Shown: in pieces, positions 9,779-18,401 of the stretch
Numbering within the stretch: the first letter of the stretch is position 1
Layout of the letters: every line of letters starts with the position of its first letter
Assembly (NCBI GenBank): GCA_965140765.1
Contig: OZ223309.1
Span: 2,976,001-3,040,000, forward strand
Source: Sunxiuqinia sp963678245
GTDB lineage: Bacteria > Bacteroidota > Bacteroidia > Bacteroidales > Prolixibacteraceae
DNA: 64,000 nucleotides
Reading direction: 5' to 3'
The notes under the pieces: generated by a model
The model's database searches: none
What the model was told of the DNA's origin: nothing
Seen by the model: only the letters and a program-made list of their open reading frames with translations
Program-made: the position numbers and the translations under genes

Positions 9779-10405
9779 ATGATTACGGAAAAGTTTCCTT
9801 CCCGCTTATTAGAAAATGCTGTCAACGAATTTGCCAAACTTCCGGGTATTGGTCGTAAAACGTCTTTGCGATTAGTCCTGCATTTGTTGAAGCAGGAAAA
9901 ATCGGAGGTTGAATTGTTTGGGAATAGTTTAATTGAACTACGAACCGAGATTAAACACTGCAAAGTATGTTACAATATCTCCGACTCCGAGACTTGCAAT
10001 ATATGTAGCAATCCCAATCGTAATCCTGAGGAAGTCTGCATTGTGGAAAATATTAAAGATGTGATGGCCATCGAAAATACGCAGCAATTTTCGGGACTCT
10101 ATCACGTACTCGGAGGAATTATTTCGCCAATGGACGGAATTGGCCCATCTGACCTGGAAATCAACTCATTAATTGAGCGAGTGAAAAGTGGAGAGGTAAA
10201 GGAGGTCGTTCTGGCATTGAGTACCACCATGGAGGGAGACACAACAAATTTTTATATTTATAAGAAATTGAAAGATCTGAACGTTAAGATATCAACATTA
10301 GCGCGTGGCGTATCGATTGGAGATGAATTGGAATACGCTGATGAAATAACACTAGGCAGATCCATTAAAAACCGCCTTGACTTTGAAAGTACATTATCGC
10401 AATAA
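9779..10405 (+). CDS. recR: Recombination mediator RecR
   Basis: With RecF and RecO, RecR loads RecA on single-stranded gaps. The ATG at 9779 gives 208 residues, the normal RecR length (about 200); a TTG three codons upstream is less likely. Seen in order: a helix-hairpin-helix with LPGIGRKTSLRL near residue 20, a four-cysteine zinc motif (CKVCYN...CNIC) near 57-75, and a Toprim domain starting CIVENIKDVMAIE near 85 with YHVLGGIISPMDGIGP. The C-terminal Walker-like segment with LARGVSIGDELEYAD is typical. Next gene starts 36 bases downstream on the same strand. Confidence 0.96.
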   Translation: MITEKFPSRLLENAVNEFAKLPGIGRKTSLRLVLHLLKQEKSEVELFGNSLIELRTEIKHCKVCYNISDSETCNICSNPNRNPEEVCIVENIKDVMAIENTQQFSGLYHVLGGIISPMDGIGPSDLEINSLIERVKSGEVKEVVLALSTTMEGDTTNFYIYKKLKDLNVKISTLARGVSIGDELEYADEITLGRSIKNRLDFESTLSQ

Positions 10406-10441
10406 GCATTTTTCAAAAAAGCCAAGCAGCATTAAGCAACA

Positions 10442-12391
10442 ATGAAGCTCTCAGTCGTAATTGTCAATTACAATGTAAAATACTTTTTAGAACAGTGTCT
10501 GCATGCTGCTCTAAAAGCATCCCAAAATATAGATGCTGAGATTTTTGTTGTGGACAACAATTCCGTTGACGGTTCGTGCCAAATGGTTCGGGAAAAATTC
10601 CCCGAGATAAAACTAATTGAAAACCAACACAATAAAGGCTTTTCAATGGCCAACAACCAAGCCATCTATTTGTCGAAAGGTGAATATGTCTTGTTGCTCA
10701 ATCCCGATACAATTGTTGAGGAAGACAGCTTCATCAAGTGTATTCAATTTATGGATGAACACCAGGAAGCCGGAGGTTTGGGCGTAAAGATGATAGACGG
10801 AAAGGGCCGTTTTCTACCTGAATCGAAACGAGGACTTCCAACGCCTCTTGTTGCATTTTATAAGATTTTTGGGCTATCGCGTCTTTTCAGTAAATCGAAG
10901 CGATTTGCCCGTTACCACATGGGCCATTTGGACAAAGAGCAAACCCATGAAGTAGAAGTTTTAGCCGGCGCCTACATGTTCCTGCGAAAATCAACTTTGG
11001 ATAAGGTTGGCCTGCTCGATGAAGATTACTTTATGTACGGAGAAGATATTGACTTGTCGTATCGTATTACCCAAGGTGGCTATAAAAATTACTATTTTGC
11101 CGATACCACAATCATTCATTACAAAGGAGAAAGCACAAAAAAAGGCAGTATCAACTATGTCAAAATTTTTTATCAGGCAATGGTTATTTTTGCCCGTAAA
11201 CATTTTTCGAAAGGACGAGCTGATTTATTCTCTGTTTTAATTAATCTGGCGATTTATTTCCGAGCTTTTTTAGCCATTGTTACTCGATTTGCTAAAAGCA
11301 TCTTCCTCCCAATTGTTGACGCGCTAGTCATTTACGGCGGTTTTTTATGGCTTCTCCCCTATTGGGAACGCTTCAAATTTGAACCGGGTTATTATCCTAC
11401 CCGGTTTATGAATACAATCGTTCCGATTTACATTCTGATCTGGATCGTAAACATTTGGATGTCGGGAGGCTATCAAAAACCGATCAAGATCCTCAATATT
11501 TTTAAAGGTTTGTTTTGGGGCAGCATCACCATTTTAGTTTTTCATTCGCTGGTCGACGAAAGCTTACGCTTTTCGCGGGCATTGATATTACTAGGTTCTG
11601 CATGGGCTTTTGTAAGCCTTTTGAGCTACCGATATATTCTAAGCCATAGCAAGTCGAAACGAGTTCAGTTTGATCGAAACCGAAAGAAACGTGTCATATT
11701 GATTGGCAACGAAGAAGAGGCCTCCAGAATCAATCAATTAATCGATCAGTCGAATATGAAGATCAACGTTATTGGATTGGTTCAACCAACAGAAAGTCAT
11801 GTAGCAAAGGGATTTCTGGGAAATCTCAGTCAACTAAACGAAGTGATCAGTATTCATAAAATAGAAGAGCTTATTTTCAGCGCCAATGATCTTCCATCCA
11901 GAGAAATCATCAACATCATGCTTAAGCTCAGTCGGCTAAATATCGAATACAAAATCGCTCCACCTGAAAGTTTATCAATCATTGGAAGCAGTTCAATTGA
12001 CACAGCAGGCGAGCTCTACGTGGTTCACCTAAACGCAATTACGAAAGAAAACAACCAACGAAACAAGAGACTCCTCGACCTTATGCTCAGTTTAATTTTA
12101 CTGGTTACTTTTCCGCTTACGTGCTGGTCAGTCAAGAAAAAACCGGGTTTTCTAAAAAATATTTTGACCATTCTATTTGGCACAAAAACATGGGTTGGGT
12201 TCTCCGGTAATGAAGAGACGAAATCTAGCCTTCCTAAAATAAAGAAAGGAGTGCTTTCGCCAGCTGACAAATTTGAACATGAGATTAGCGAAGAGAAAAA
12301 ATTAGAAATTGATATGATATACGCCAAAAATTACAGCATCTTGCAAGATGTAGATATTATTTGGCATGCCTGGAAAAACCTTGGACGATGA
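10442..12391 (+). CDS. Family 2 glycosyltransferase fused to a membrane and truncated sugar-phosphate transferase-like region
   Basis: The 649-residue protein begins with a GT2 domain (residues 1-240) close to rhamnosyltransferases: VVIVNYNVKYFLEQCL, DNNSVDGS, LLLNPDT and GLLDEDYFMYGEDIDL are all present. Then come about five transmembrane helices (about 260-400), a Rossmann-like segment starting RVILIGNEEEASRI (about 418-530) like that of PglD/WbaP-type proteins, and a C-terminal part that starts like a polyprenyl-phosphate sugar-1-phosphate transferase (NKRLLDLMLSLILLVTFPLT) and ends like one (YAKNYSILQDVDIIW) but lacks the KFRTM, DxRIT and LDELPQ core. It probably glycosylates a surface glycan or lipid intermediate; acceptor unknown. 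It overlaps the GNAT gene by four bases. Confidence 0.82.
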   Translation: MKLSVVIVNYNVKYFLEQCLHAALKASQNIDAEIFVVDNNSVDGSCQMVREKFPEIKLIENQHNKGFSMANNQAIYLSKGEYVLLLNPDTIVEEDSFIKCIQFMDEHQEAGGLGVKMIDGKGRFLPESKRGLPTPLVAFYKIFGLSRLFSKSKRFARYHMGHLDKEQTHEVEVLAGAYMFLRKSTLDKVGLLDEDYFMYGEDIDLSYRITQGGYKNYYFADTTIIHYKGESTKKGSINYVKIFYQAMVIFARKHFSKGRADLFSVLINLAIYFRAFLAIVTRFAKSIFLPIVDALVIYGGFLWLLPYWERFKFEPGYYPTRFMNTIVPIYILIWIVNIWMSGGYQKPIKILNIFKGLFWGSITILVFHSLVDESLRFSRALILLGSAWAFVSLLSYRYILSHSKSKRVQFDRNRKKRVILIGNEEEASRINQLIDQSNMKINVIGLVQPTESHVAKGFLGNLSQLNEVISIHKIEELIFSANDLPSREIINIMLKLSRLNIEYKIAPPESLSIIGSSSIDTAGELYVVHLNAITKENNQRNKRLLDLMLSLILLVTFPLTCWSVKKKPGFLKNILTILFGTKTWVGFSGNEETKSSLPKIKKGVLSPADKFEHEISEEKKLEIDMIYAKNYSILQDVDIIWHAWKNLGR

Positions 12392-12915
12392 CATTAAACA
12401 AGCTTGAACACGGAAATATTCGCTTTCGACCTTTGGAGCCTGAAGATCTGGAATTGATTTATCAATGGGAAAATGATCCGGAAATTTGGCAAGTGAGCAA
12501 CACGTTGGTTCCATTTTCAAGATATATTTTGAAACAGTATATTGAGGAATCTCACAAGGACATTTTTGAAACTAAGCAGCTTCGACTCATTATTGAAGAT
12601 ATAACACAAAACGCTGTTGGTGCTATTGATCTCTTTGACTTTGATCCATATCATCAGCGAGCCGGTATCGGAATCTTGATTTATAATAAAAAAGACCGAG
12701 GCAAAGGACTCGCATCTGACGCTCTTCGACTACTGGCATCATACGCCCGCGATGTAATAGGACTACACCAGTTGTACGCTAATATTACGGTAGACAACCA
12801 AACGAGTATTCGTCTATTTAAAAAAGTCGGGTTTCTGCTTGTCGGAACTAAAAAAGACTGGATAAAAACTTCAGACGGCAGACTAGATGAGAACTTGTAC
12901 CAATTGATCTTATAA
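12388..12915 (+). CDS. GNAT family N-acetyltransferase (RimJ/RimL-like)
   Basis: Acetyl-CoA dependent acetyltransferase of 175 residues. The ATG at 12388 overlaps the TGA of the glycosyltransferase (ATGA), suggesting translational coupling; a TTG nine codons upstream is in frame but lies inside the preceding gene. N-terminal IRFRPLEPEDLELIYQWEND is the usual first part of the RimJ/RimL branch, and the acetyl-CoA pyrophosphate loop is represented by NKKDRGKGLASDALRLL near residue 105, followed by LYANITVDNQTSIRLFKKVGF. The coupling suggests the substrate may be a sugar or lipid carrier product of the glycosyltransferase, but protein or polyamine substrates are equally possible. Confidence 0.85.
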   Translation: MTLNKLEHGNIRFRPLEPEDLELIYQWENDPEIWQVSNTLVPFSRYILKQYIEESHKDIFETKQLRLIIEDITQNAVGAIDLFDFDPYHQRAGIGILIYNKKDRGKGLASDALRLLASYARDVIGLHQLYANITVDNQTSIRLFKKVGFLLVGTKKDWIKTSDGRLDENLYQLIL

Positions 12916-13362
12916 CTGCTTAAAATCAGGAATATCTTTCAAAAAAGAATAAGACTTCTTTTCAATATCAACAGAACAGCAATAGTGACACAATCCGTTG
13001 GAAACGATTAAATACGGAACCTGAAAAGTCATATTGTATCGAGTAATTTGGTCAAATGTTTGCTGAGTAATGTTCACCGATGGAGCTTTGAATTCAACGA
13101 TCAGCATCGGCTTCCCCTGGCGATTGTATACCAACAAATCAGCTCGAAATTGATTCCCGTTTAGTTTTAACCCAGTTTCGATCGCCATTAATGAGGTGGG
13201 AAAACCTTTTGCATCAACTAAATACCTGATAAAATTCTGACGAACCCATTCTTCAGGAGTCAGCACAATCATTTTTTTTCGTAACTCATCAAAAATGAGC
13301 TTTTTGCCATCCTGATCTTGAAAACGAAAAGAATATGTTGGTAAATTTAGTTCAGCAAACAT
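12910..13362 (-). CDS. Orphan HsdR N-terminal-like (PD-(D/E)XK) domain protein
   Basis: A 150-residue protein matching the HSDR_N_2 type domain found at the start of type I restriction subunit R, here standing alone. The predicted nuclease residues are visible: RADLLVYN (Asp near 94) and LIVEFKAP (Glu and Lys near 108-110). There is no helicase, methylase or specificity gene nearby, so this is not a restriction system. Its 3' end overlaps that of the GNAT gene by six bases on the opposite strand. It sits among housekeeping genes, which argues for a conserved cellular role that I cannot name. Confidence 0.75.
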   Translation of the reverse strand: MFAELNLPTYSFRFQDQDGKKLIFDELRKKMIVLTPEEWVRQNFIRYLVDAKGFPTSLMAIETGLKLNGNQFRADLLVYNRQGKPMLIVEFKAPSVNITQQTFDQITRYNMTFQVPYLIVSNGLCHYCCSVDIEKKSYSFLKDIPDFKQL

Positions 13363-13547
13363 AGTTTGAAGCTACAAAGTTGTATTTTTGTAAAACGTAC
13401 AATCCGAGCAAGATCTTTGGGAATTGAATTTCGTTCAAAATTGCTAAAAATTCTGCAAAGATAAAATGGACTTTTATTTTTGATTGAATAAAACAAGTCT
13501 TTTTTTCGTTGTTGTAGAAACAATTCTTGCACTAAAATCAAGATTGC

Positions 13548-14318
13548 ATGAAAACAAAAAAGGAAATTGTAGACAATTGGTTACCACGTTATACCGGGCG
13601 AGATTTGAAAGATTTTGCCGGATACATCTTACTGACCAATTTTCAACTCTATGTTGAACTTTTTGCTGAAAAATTTAATGTACCAATTGTGGGGATCAAT
13701 CAAAATATGCCCAATGCATCAAACGGTGATATCACAATCATCAATTTTGGAATGGGAAGCCCCAATGCAGCCACGATAATGGATTTGCTGAGTGCTATCA
13801 AACCCAAAGGGGTTTTATTCCTTGGAAAATGTGGAGGCCTGAAACGAAAAAACAAACTGGGCGATTTAATTTTGCCAATTGCCGCAATTCGAAGCGATGG
13901 TACTTCGGATGATTATTTACCACCTGAAATACCGGCACTGCCGGCTTTTAGTATGCAACGAGCTGTTTCTACAGCTATTCGAGAAAACCGAATTAATTAC
14001 TGGACCGGAGTTGTTTACACAACCAACAAACGGGTTTGGGAGTACGATGCCCGGTTTAAAAAATATCTGTACAAAACCCGAGCAATGGCTATTGATATGG
14101 AAACTGCTACTATCTTTACAGTCGGTTTTGCCAATCAAATCCCAACCGGAGCCTTATTATTGGTGTCTGATCAACCGATGATTTCAACCGGGATTAAGAC
14201 CGTCGCCAGCGACAAAAAGGTTACTTCTGACTATGTGCAAAACCATGTAAAGGTAGGAATTGAAGCTCTTATGGAGATCAAAAACAATGGCCGATCAGTA
14301 AAACACTTACGATTTTAA
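13548..14318 (+). CDS. amn: AMP nucleosidase
   Basis: Hydrolyses AMP to adenine and ribose 5-phosphate in purine salvage. The 256-residue protein is the short Bacteroidota form consisting of the nucleoside phosphorylase fold without the long N-terminal domain of the E. coli enzyme. Key segments are INFGMGSPNAATIMDLL near 66, FLGKCGGLKRKNKLGDLILP near 91, AIDMETATIF near 181 (substrate-binding Met-Glu pair) and LLLVSDQPM near 203 (catalytic Asp). MTA/SAH nucleosidase is the nearest alternative. Fifteen bases separate it from holA. Confidence 0.9.
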   Translation: MKTKKEIVDNWLPRYTGRDLKDFAGYILLTNFQLYVELFAEKFNVPIVGINQNMPNASNGDITIINFGMGSPNAATIMDLLSAIKPKGVLFLGKCGGLKRKNKLGDLILPIAAIRSDGTSDDYLPPEIPALPAFSMQRAVSTAIRENRINYWTGVVYTTNKRVWEYDARFKKYLYKTRAMAIDMETATIFTVGFANQIPTGALLLVSDQPMISTGIKTVASDKKVTSDYVQNHVKVGIEALMEIKNNGRSVKHLRF

Positions 14319-14333
14319 ACTGTCAGTTGGAAC

Positions 14334-15332
14334 ATGAATTACGAAGATATTTTAGCCAATCTTAAAAAGAAAATTTATCATCCTGTCTATTTTTTAATGG
14401 GTGAAGAAAGTTATTTCATTGACCAGATAACAGACTACATCAGTAAAAACGTGCTCACTGAAGCTGAAAAAGGGTTCAACCAGCATACTTTATATGGAAA
14501 AGATACTGATGTGGACACCATCATCACCCACGCCAGACGCTTTCCAATGATGGCCAATCACCAAGTAGTTATTATAAAAGAGGCCCAGAATATTAAAAAG
14601 ATTGAAGATCTGGACGCATACATCAAAGCTCCGTTAAAATCTACTATCCTGGTTATCAATTATAAATACAAAACCATTGATAAACGGAAAAGCTTTGCTA
14701 AGCAACTCGGGAAAACATCAGTTCTTTTCGAATCAAAAAAAATATACGACAATCAGTTACCAAGCTGGATAAATAGTTACTTGTCAGCTCATGAATACTC
14801 CATTGCCCCCCAGGCTTCTGCAATGCTTGCTGAATATCTGGGAACTAATCTAAGCAAAGTCTCCAACGAACTCGACAAGCTGATTATTAGCCTTCCGAAG
14901 GGAACCAAAATAACACCCGACCATATTGAAAAGAATATTGGTATCAGTAAAGATTACAATATTTTTGAGCTGCAAAATGCGTTGGGTGAAAAAGACATTT
15001 TAAAAACCAATCAAATCATTAACTACTTTGCCGCAAATCCGGCAACCAGTCCTATTCCACGAACGATTTCAAGTTTGTATTACTATTTCATGAAAATACT
15101 GACTTATCATTTTTTAACCGACAAGTCCCCCAACGTCATTGCATCTGCCTTGCAGGTAAACCCTTATTTTGTGCGTTCCTATACGGCAGCAGCTAAGGTT
15201 TACAACCCTAAAAAGTTAGTAGCCATTATGGAAATCCTCCGTGAATATGATATGAAATCAAAAGGATTTGGCAACGTTTCGACTTCGGCTGGAGATCTTC
15301 AAAAAGAAATGATTTATAAAATACTACATTAG
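14334..15332 (+). CDS. holA: DNA polymerase III subunit delta
   Basis: Clamp-loader subunit that opens the beta clamp. The 332-residue length fits. The N-terminal ATPase-like but nucleotide-free domain shows YFLMGEESYFIDQITDYI near residue 19, where family members have xFLxGxExxLIxxxxxxI, and RRFPMMANHQVVIIKEAQNI near 68. The middle helical segment (YLGTNLSKVSNELDKLIISL) is characteristic. Cotranscription with amn and the rhomboid gene is likely because gaps are 15 and 10 bases. Confidence 0.93.
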   Translation: MNYEDILANLKKKIYHPVYFLMGEESYFIDQITDYISKNVLTEAEKGFNQHTLYGKDTDVDTIITHARRFPMMANHQVVIIKEAQNIKKIEDLDAYIKAPLKSTILVINYKYKTIDKRKSFAKQLGKTSVLFESKKIYDNQLPSWINSYLSAHEYSIAPQASAMLAEYLGTNLSKVSNELDKLIISLPKGTKITPDHIEKNIGISKDYNIFELQNALGEKDILKTNQIINYFAANPATSPIPRTISSLYYYFMKILTYHFLTDKSPNVIASALQVNPYFVRSYTAAAKVYNPKKLVAIMEILREYDMKSKGFGNVSTSAGDLQKEMIYKILH

Positions 15333-15342
15333 CAATTCACCT

Positions 15343-15951
15343 ATGACATTATTAATCGTTGCAATTACTGCCGTTGTTTCCATCTTAGCTTTTAACCGTC
15401 CTGACATGATGGACAAGTTCCAATTTAATGCCAGCAAAGTCGTGCATAAAAATGAGTACTATCGCTTGGTTTCGCATGGTTTTGTGCATGCTAACTGGGA
15501 GCATCTCATTGTCAATATGATTGTCCTGTTTTCGTTTGGTCGCGCTGTTGAAAACTATTTTACATACGGTTTTGAAAAAATGGCCAGTGTTTATTTCCTC
15601 ATTTTATATTTCGGGGGAATGATCATCTCAAATGCGTATGCGTTGTACAAACACCGAAACAATTACTACTACAACGCGGTTGGTGCATCAGGTGCAGTAT
15701 CCGCTGTTTTATTTGCAGCCATATTCTTTGAACCATGGGATAAAGTTTATTTTTTCGGAATTGTGCCTGTTCCCGGAATTGTATTTGCCGGACTCTACCT
15801 CGCATATTCTTATTATATGGGTAGAAAAGAAAGTGATAATGTTGCCCACGATGCGCACTTTCTAGGAGCTGTTTTTGGCTTTGTTTTTCCAATCTTATTA
15901 AACGCCCGATTACTAGAACGCTTTATGGACAAGCTTTTTATGTTGATTTAA
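15343..15951 (+). CDS. Rhomboid family intramembrane serine protease
   Basis: Membrane-embedded serine protease of 202 residues with about six hydrophobic helices. The catalytic dyad is visible: the GASG motif with Ser about 116, and HDAHFLGAVFGF with His about 172. FVHANWEHLIVNM near residue 48 is the conserved His/Asn segment that stabilises the oxyanion. Substrate unknown. It starts ten bases after holA and ends three bases before the HAD phosphatase gene. Confidence 0.9.
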   Translation: MTLLIVAITAVVSILAFNRPDMMDKFQFNASKVVHKNEYYRLVSHGFVHANWEHLIVNMIVLFSFGRAVENYFTYGFEKMASVYFLILYFGGMIISNAYALYKHRNNYYYNAVGASGAVSAVLFAAIFFEPWDKVYFFGIVPVPGIVFAGLYLAYSYYMGRKESDNVAHDAHFLGAVFGFVFPILLNARLLERFMDKLFMLI

Positions 15952-15954
15952 TTT

Positions 15955-16443
15955 ATGAAAGCTATTTTCTTTGATCGTGACGGAGTGTTGATCGACAATT
16001 CAAAACACTATTACATTTACCGTGTAAAGGATATTGAATTTGTTGATGGTGTTTTTGAGAATTTAAAACTGCTCAAATCTCAGGGCTTTTCATTTTTCAT
16101 TGTCACCAACCAGGGAGGAATTGCTAAAAAACAATACGGACACGAGGACGTTAACCAAGTACATCAGTATTTAAAAGATGAATTTGAGAAGTATGATATT
16201 TCTTTCAAAGACATTTATTATTGTCCGCATCATCATACGATTGAAGCTTGCATTTGCCGAAAACCATCATCTCTGATGATTGAAAAGTTAATGGCAAAAT
16301 ACGAAATCGCATCTGAAAACGCCCTGTTTATTGGCGATCAGGATTCTGACATGCAAGCTGCTCAATCGTCCGGAATCAAAGGAATTAAAGTTACACCAAA
16401 CGATAATATGATTTCTTTTATACAAGAATTACTCGGCCCATGA
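15955..16443 (+). CDS. HAD-IIIA phosphatase, GmhB-like (heptose 1,7-bisphosphate 7-phosphatase family)
   Basis: The 162-residue protein has the HAD motifs FFDRDGVLID (nucleophile Asp7 and Asp9), FFIVTNQGG (motif II Thr) and a late Lys/GDQDSDMQAA (motif III/IV). A zinc-binding loop typical of GmhB and histidinol phosphatase is present as CPHHHTIEACICRKP near residue 82. The likely substrate is D-glycero-D-manno-heptose 1,7-bisphosphate or a related sugar phosphate; the first of the usual Cys/His pattern is retained. No other heptose gene is in the window, so the substrate remains an inference from the family. Confidence 0.82.
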   Translation: MKAIFFDRDGVLIDNSKHYYIYRVKDIEFVDGVFENLKLLKSQGFSFFIVTNQGGIAKKQYGHEDVNQVHQYLKDEFEKYDISFKDIYYCPHHHTIEACICRKPSSLMIEKLMAKYEIASENALFIGDQDSDMQAAQSSGIKGIKVTPNDNMISFIQELLGP

Positions 16444-17264
16444 GAACTAATTTCCTGCTGAATAATGGTCAATTTGAACAAGCTAACGAAAAGGTATTTC
16501 CAGTCGACTTTTTTGAGAATATTTTGTTTTGCCAGCAAGTCCGTTCAGTGAGAGACCAGCTGCCATTTTGGAATGAACACCTCCAATTAATTGAACTAAA
16601 ACTCCGCTTACTAGGTGCAAATCCGGCTCCCTTTCTTCATAATAAAGGCAAAGAGCTAAAAAGACAAATAGAACGAACCCTCACAAAAAATAAGTTTTTC
16701 AAAAGCAGTCATATCAAACTTTATCTTACACGTGAAAACGAGACAATCGGCTATGTTATTCAAGCAAATCCCATTGAATCAACAAGCTTTACTCTCAACA
16801 CCGTTGGTCTTAGTATAAACATCTTCGAAAAAGCTCCTAAAGACTTTTCTTTGTTATCGTCGCTGGATTTTGGATCTATGCCCATTTGGAAGATTGCAAA
16901 AGCTGAAAAACTAAAAACCGACTATGATGAGCTATTGCTGATTAACAGCAAGCAGGCGATCTTGGAGGCTCCCGGAAAAAACATCTACGTTATCATTGAC
17001 AATCAGATTTTTACTCCATCCCCTACATGCGGAGCTTACATTGATCCGGTTCAATCAGCAATAGGTAAAACATTAGAAATTTCAGGAATGGGATTGACGA
17101 CTACAGGAGATTTGCGAGAAGAAGATCTATTAAATGCAGATGAAGTTTTTGTTGCAAATTCGCTGAGCGGAATAGAGTGGGTCAAAGCGTTCAAACAAAA
17201 ACGATATTTCAATAAAAAGGTAAAGATTATTCAAAAGGAATTCAACCGGCTCTTGCTAGTTTAA
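16440..17264 (+). CDS. Class IV aminotransferase-like PLP enzyme
   Basis: A 274-residue fold-type IV PLP protein of the branched-chain aminotransferase / aminodeoxychorismate lyase superfamily. The conserved middle is seen as KTDYDELLLINSKQAILEAPGKNIYVIIDNQIF-like spacing (positions about 160-192), with Lys residues at WKIAKAEKLK just before it as candidates for the PLP Schiff base, and the late LNADEVFVANSLSGIEWV. The Gly of the usual 'GxVxE' is Ala, and N-terminal sequence is divergent, so the exact reaction is uncertain. The ATGA overlap with the HAD gene indicates coupling. Aminodeoxychorismate lyase (pabC) is the best guess. Confidence 0.75.
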   Translation: MRTNFLLNNGQFEQANEKVFPVDFFENILFCQQVRSVRDQLPFWNEHLQLIELKLRLLGANPAPFLHNKGKELKRQIERTLTKNKFFKSSHIKLYLTRENETIGYVIQANPIESTSFTLNTVGLSINIFEKAPKDFSLLSSLDFGSMPIWKIAKAEKLKTDYDELLLINSKQAILEAPGKNIYVIIDNQIFTPSPTCGAYIDPVQSAIGKTLEISGMGLTTTGDLREEDLLNADEVFVANSLSGIEWVKAFKQKRYFNKKVKIIQKEFNRLLLV

Positions 17265-17849
17265 TGAAGGATTTTCGGGAAAATGCTCCCATAGTGAGTA
17301 CTTGCCACCAATATCGCGAACAGCCTGCACCCACATACTTTTAGTTTGTCGATTCATCATGACAAAGTCATCGTTAATTTCGGAAACCAACCAGGAATTT
17401 TCATTGATCTCATCTTCTAATTGACCATCATCCCAACCGGAATACCCTAAAAAGAAACGTATTTGATTTGGAAGAATCAATCCCTCACTAATCAGCTTCT
17501 TCACCTCATCAAAATCGCCACCCCAGTATAGATTATCCTTTACATGTACACTACCAGGAATCAGCGAACCTAATGAGTGTAGGAAATATAAAGTGTCGGT
17601 ACTTACCGGGCCTCCAATGCATACATGCGCCTCAAAATCTGGAAAATCTCCCATGATTTCATTTACCGGATATTCTATTTTTTTATTCAGAATAAAACCA
17701 ACAGCCCCCTTTTCGCTATGAGCAACCAATAGAACAATCGAACGGTTAAAATAACTGCCCGGCAAAAAGGGCTCAGCAATCAACATCCGACCTTTAGAAG
17801 GTGCAACATGATTCGTTTCTATTGTAAACAAATTGAGATTCAAGTTCAT
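17256..17849 (-). CDS. YqgE/AlgH family protein
   Basis: A 197-residue cytoplasmic protein of the DUF179 family, whose molecular role is unknown. The characteristic start GRMLIAEPFLPGSYFNRSIV (about residues 20-39), then GAVGFILNKK, CIGGPVSTDTLYFLHS and FLGYSGWDDGQLEDEI are all present. It overlaps the aminotransferase gene by nine bases tail to tail. Nothing in the context assigns a function. Confidence 0.92.
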   Translation of the reverse strand: MNLNLNLFTIETNHVAPSKGRMLIAEPFLPGSYFNRSIVLLVAHSEKGAVGFILNKKIEYPVNEIMGDFPDFEAHVCIGGPVSTDTLYFLHSLGSLIPGSVHVKDNLYWGGDFDEVKKLISEGLILPNQIRFFLGYSGWDDGQLEDEINENSWLVSEINDDFVMMNRQTKSMWVQAVRDIGGKYSLWEHFPENPSLN

Positions 17850-17999
17850 AATTGATTAAATTCGTAGTCAATTTATGAAAAAAACAAGCATTAATCAAAT
17901 ACCTTATTGAAATTTATTCTAAATAAGTGTTTTAGATAATGATTTTTTACCGTCAATTATCAAGAAAAGAGACGTAGAGTAAAGAAAAAATGAAAAGAA

Positions 18000-18302
18000 C
18001 TAGTCCTCCTCAACAACTACATAGACATCTTCGTTTTCTTTTTTCATCAGAAATTCTTCCCGGGCGAATTTTTCGAGATTGGTTTGGTTGGTTTGAAGCT
18101 CATGAATCTTGCGTTTATCTGAAACTATTTTATTTTTCAAATAAGCTTCCTGCTCTGTGTACCGGGCTAGTTTTCGTTTATTCTGAAAATGTTGCAACAA
18201 ACTGTGTTCGTCAAAAAAACCAACCCACAAAACAAATATGGCCAATACAATACCATATTTTGTTCGAAGTTTAGACCAGACGATTGCAATCATTTTATTC
18301 AT
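18000..18302 (-). CDS. Septum formation initiator family protein (DivIC/FtsB-like)
   Basis: A 100-residue bitopic protein: short cytoplasmic start, a transmembrane helix (YGIVLAIFVLWVGFF, about 16-30), then a coiled coil (about 35-75) and the family end LEKFAREEFLMKKENEDVYVV. FtsB/DivIC proteins link FtsL and FtsQ in the divisome. The length and AREEFxMKxxxEDV motif are diagnostic. The ATG at 18302 is used; one at 18293 is in frame. It stands alone between yqgE and pruA. Confidence 0.9.
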   Translation of the reverse strand: MNKMIAIVWSKLRTKYGIVLAIFVLWVGFFDEHSLLQHFQNKRKLARYTEQEAYLKNKIVSDKRKIHELQTNQTNLEKFAREEFLMKKENEDVYVVVEED

Positions 18303-18323
18303 GCGCTTATAAATTTACAATAA

Positions 18324-18331
18324 CAAAAGTA
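18324..18331 (-). promoter_or_regulatory. Candidate -7 box for the divIC-like gene
   Basis: Read leftward the bases are TACTTTTG, a full match to TAnnTTTG, 22 bases before the start codon. No good -33 TTTG is found at the proper distance. Confidence 0.4.
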
Positions 18332-18349
18332 AGGTATATTCAATCAAAA

Positions 18350-18380
18350 AAAAAGGAGATGAAAAAATTCATCCCCTCTT
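18350..18380 (-). terminator. Rho-independent terminator of pruA
   Basis: Leftward, a GAGGGGATGAA / TTCATCTCC hairpin (one G-U pair) is followed at once by a run of nine T (plus-strand A run at 18345-18354). It is 22 bases after the pruA stop. Confidence 0.8.
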
Positions 18381-18401
18381 CCGAGAAATATTGATTTGTT
18401 G

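Noticed and set aside
12910..13362. Type I restriction-modification system
   Set aside because: Only the N-terminal HsdR-like domain is present; no helicase, HsdM or HsdS genes are nearby.
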